DNA from: Tomocerus qinae
Taxonomy: Eukaryota; Arthropoda; Collembola; Entomobryomorpha; Tomoceridae
Length of the DNA: 64,000 bases
Assembly (NCBI GenBank): GCA_020055645.1
Contig: CM034546.1
Coordinates: 87,668,001 to 87,732,000 of the forward strand
Direction of reading: 5' to 3'
Numbering within the stretch: position 1 is the first letter of the stretch; the number at the start of each line of letters is the position of its first letter. The position numbers and the translations under genes were made by a program. Below, one piece after another: positions 62,479 to 64,000 of this stretch. The notes beneath the pieces were generated by a model. It saw nothing but the letters and a program-made list of their open reading frames with translations, searched no databases and was not told where the DNA came from.

Positions 62479-62681
62479 CTGTCAACTGACTGGAGTCGAA
62501 GGCTTAGCCTTTATCTCACATTTTATGTTTCTACTAAATATTCCTTGTTTCTCGTACGAAATGTGAGCAGTAATCATCACAGTTAGAAATTCTACTCAAG
62601 AACCGCACTTTGGCTTTCAGGATCATCCAAGTCACATTTTTACAGAGCGTGTGGCGTGTATGTATATTATATATATATGTT

Positions 62682-63948
62682 GTAGTCTGGGAGGGAAAGG
62701 AGACTGGGAGGGATAGCTCTTAACCGCTAGGGGTACCTAACCATGAGGTTTCAGTCTGGGAGGGATATGTCGTAAAGTATTGATCCTATGTGTGTAAGGG
62801 CCACAAATATCGCAGATTTTAGGATACTCTTACATTTTTTATTGATTGTAATCATTATTTTCTATAATATTCATAAATATTAAGTATATTGCACTTTTTG
62901 TATCAGTCAAGGCTGTATTGAGGGGGGCATTGGGGGCAAATGTCCCCTCCCCCAAAATCCAAGAAAAGGGAAAATTTTTCCTCAAAATACCAAACAATTT
63001 CGCGCTTCTCGCGATTTTATGTCATTTTAGGCTGTTTTTGACTCATTTTAGACGAAATAAGCCAAAATTTTCCGCGCTTCGCGCGATTATGCCTATTACA
63101 TATAAGTTTATGACGTCTTTGCCCCCTCCGAAATCGACTTCTAAATACAGTACTGGTATCAGTCATAATTAAATCATAAATTATTTAGTCAAGATTGACA
63201 GCCAAATGGTTAAGTATGCTACGCTGCTATAATTATTATTAATTGATATTTTTCCAAAGTCAGAAGTTCAATTATCTAAATTTTTGTAAGAACTGCTGCT
63301 GCCGGTGCTGCCGTTATGGCATTTAGTACCACAGTGTACCATTTAGTATTTCGTACCTCTCACTAAGCTTTTTTTATACCGATTACCTTGTTGTTGCCGA
63401 TTAACAAGATGGCTTTTCAAAGCAGGTAACCTCGATTCAATGTTGCGCAATGTTGAGCCTAAGCAGTCAGAAGCTAGTGTCGAGGGCCATAATTCTTCTG
63501 AATTTTCTAAAAAAACAGTGTCCGTCCAATTGCCTACATGGTCCATCCTGCAACACTTTTTGAATCTTCAAGAGATTCAGATTTCTGTTTTTAGATTTTT
63601 TGTTGACAAGTGTATAGCAATTGCTCAAAGTACGATGGGATCTTTTTCATACAATAATTGCAAAAATTTAGATAATTGAACTTCTGGCTTTGAAAAAATA
63701 TCAATTAATAATAATTATAGCAGCATAACATACTTGAACATTTGACTGTCAATCTTGACGTAATAAATGATTTAATTATGACTGATACAAAAGTGCAATA
63801 TACTTAATAATTATGAATATTATAGAAAATAATGATTGCAAGGAATAAAAACTGTAAGAGTAAATAGGATCATTGATATCAATCCTTAACGACATATCCC
63901 TCCCAGTCTCCTTTCCCTCCCAGTCTCCTTTCCCTCCCAGTCTACTAC
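62682..63948. mobile_element. Long-armed inverted-repeat element with GGGAGG iterons
   Basis: The left end starts GTAGTCTGGGAGGG and the right end is CCCTCCCAGTCTACTAC. At the right end CCCTCCCAGTCTCCTTT repeats three times at 17-bp spacing. Inverted similarity continues for about 300 bp inward: TTTTCTATAATATTCATAA, TAAGTATATTGCACTTTT, TCAAGATTGACAG, TGCTATAATTATTATTAATT, CAGAAGTTCAATTATCTAAA. The left arm has an extra 50-bp piece (CCGCTAGGGGTACC, CCATGAGG) that is also in the 40.2-kb fragment, and it is interrupted by a hAT-type MITE. The interior (about 63300-63640) has a 79-codon frame without motif. (TA)n lies outside both ends. Confidence 0.8.
62908..63155. mobile_element. hAT-type MITE, 248 bp, nested, 8-bp target duplication
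   Basis: It is flanked by GTATCAGT (62900-62907 and 63156-63163). The other arm of the host element has the single uninterrupted site (inverse ACTGATAC at 63781-63788), so insertion is directly demonstrated. The ends CAAGGCTGTATTGAG and the inverse CAGTACTGTATTTAG are imperfect TIRs. The interior has G-runs, GGGGGCAAATGTCCCCTCCC and GCGCTTCGCGCG, recalling the centre of the 31.6-kb MITE. Non-coding. Confidence 0.88.
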
Positions 63949-64000
63949 ATATATATGTGTGTAAGTATGCACAGACTGATGGATCTTCGTCTTGCCTTGT

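Overview
The window reads as AT-rich intergenic DNA from an animal nuclear genome, very probably an invertebrate. The evidence is a LINE retrotransposon with an ORF1 and an apurinic-type endonuclease/reverse transcriptase ORF2, a decayed BEL/Pao integrase (BEL/Pao elements are known only from animals), hAT-type and TA-flanked MITEs, satellites, and GT-AG splice-like signals. I cannot name the species. No host gene could be identified by family. Almost all long open frames are either tandem-repeat artefacts or shadows.

Layout. 0.8-4.8 kb: a nearly full-length LINE on the + strand. Its ORF2 is broken by one frameshift and by a substitution in the reverse transcriptase active site. 4.8-5.8 kb: a possible small three-exon gene or pseudogene on the - strand. 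6.0-7.2 kb: a satellite of about 168 bp in seven copies. 8.3-16.2 kb: a run of inverted-repeat elements: a TA-flanked MITE, a 1.5-kb element with a nested element, a (GTCC)n-containing element, a foldback element with 20-bp repeat arrays, and an element with iterated CTCC motifs. 18-20.6 kb: 40-bp arrays in opposite orientations interleaved with GGCGAGC-hairpin elements. 21-25.3 kb: minisatellites, hairpins and a 1.1-kb near-palindromic element whose arms are built of short perfect palindromes. 26-27.3 kb: BEL/Pao remnant with its polypurine tract and an LTR start that carries a 20-bp minisatellite. 31-34 kb: two hAT-type MITEs with perfect 8-bp target duplications. 34-62 kb: mostly unique, gene-poor DNA with isolated exon-like segments and a few inverted-repeat elements. 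62.7-63.95 kb: a long-armed inverted-repeat element interrupted by a third hAT-type MITE; the other arm preserves the empty site.

The most interesting pattern is architectural. Four unrelated-looking inverted-repeat families (14.9-16.2, 48.8-49.25, 50.2-50.35 and 62.7-63.95 kb, plus a fragment at 40.2 kb) have ends made of a CTCC-type core repeated every 16-17 bp. Two of them also share an internal segment resembling a tRNA A box. Two other elements (13.6-14.8 and 24.1-25.3 kb) have arms made of serial short palindromes. Two further families (11.7 and 18.6-20.6 kb) share a terminal hairpin followed by TATAG, (GTCC)n and CGATAACT modules. These are candidates for undescribed non-autonomous transposon groups; no autonomous partner is visible in the window.
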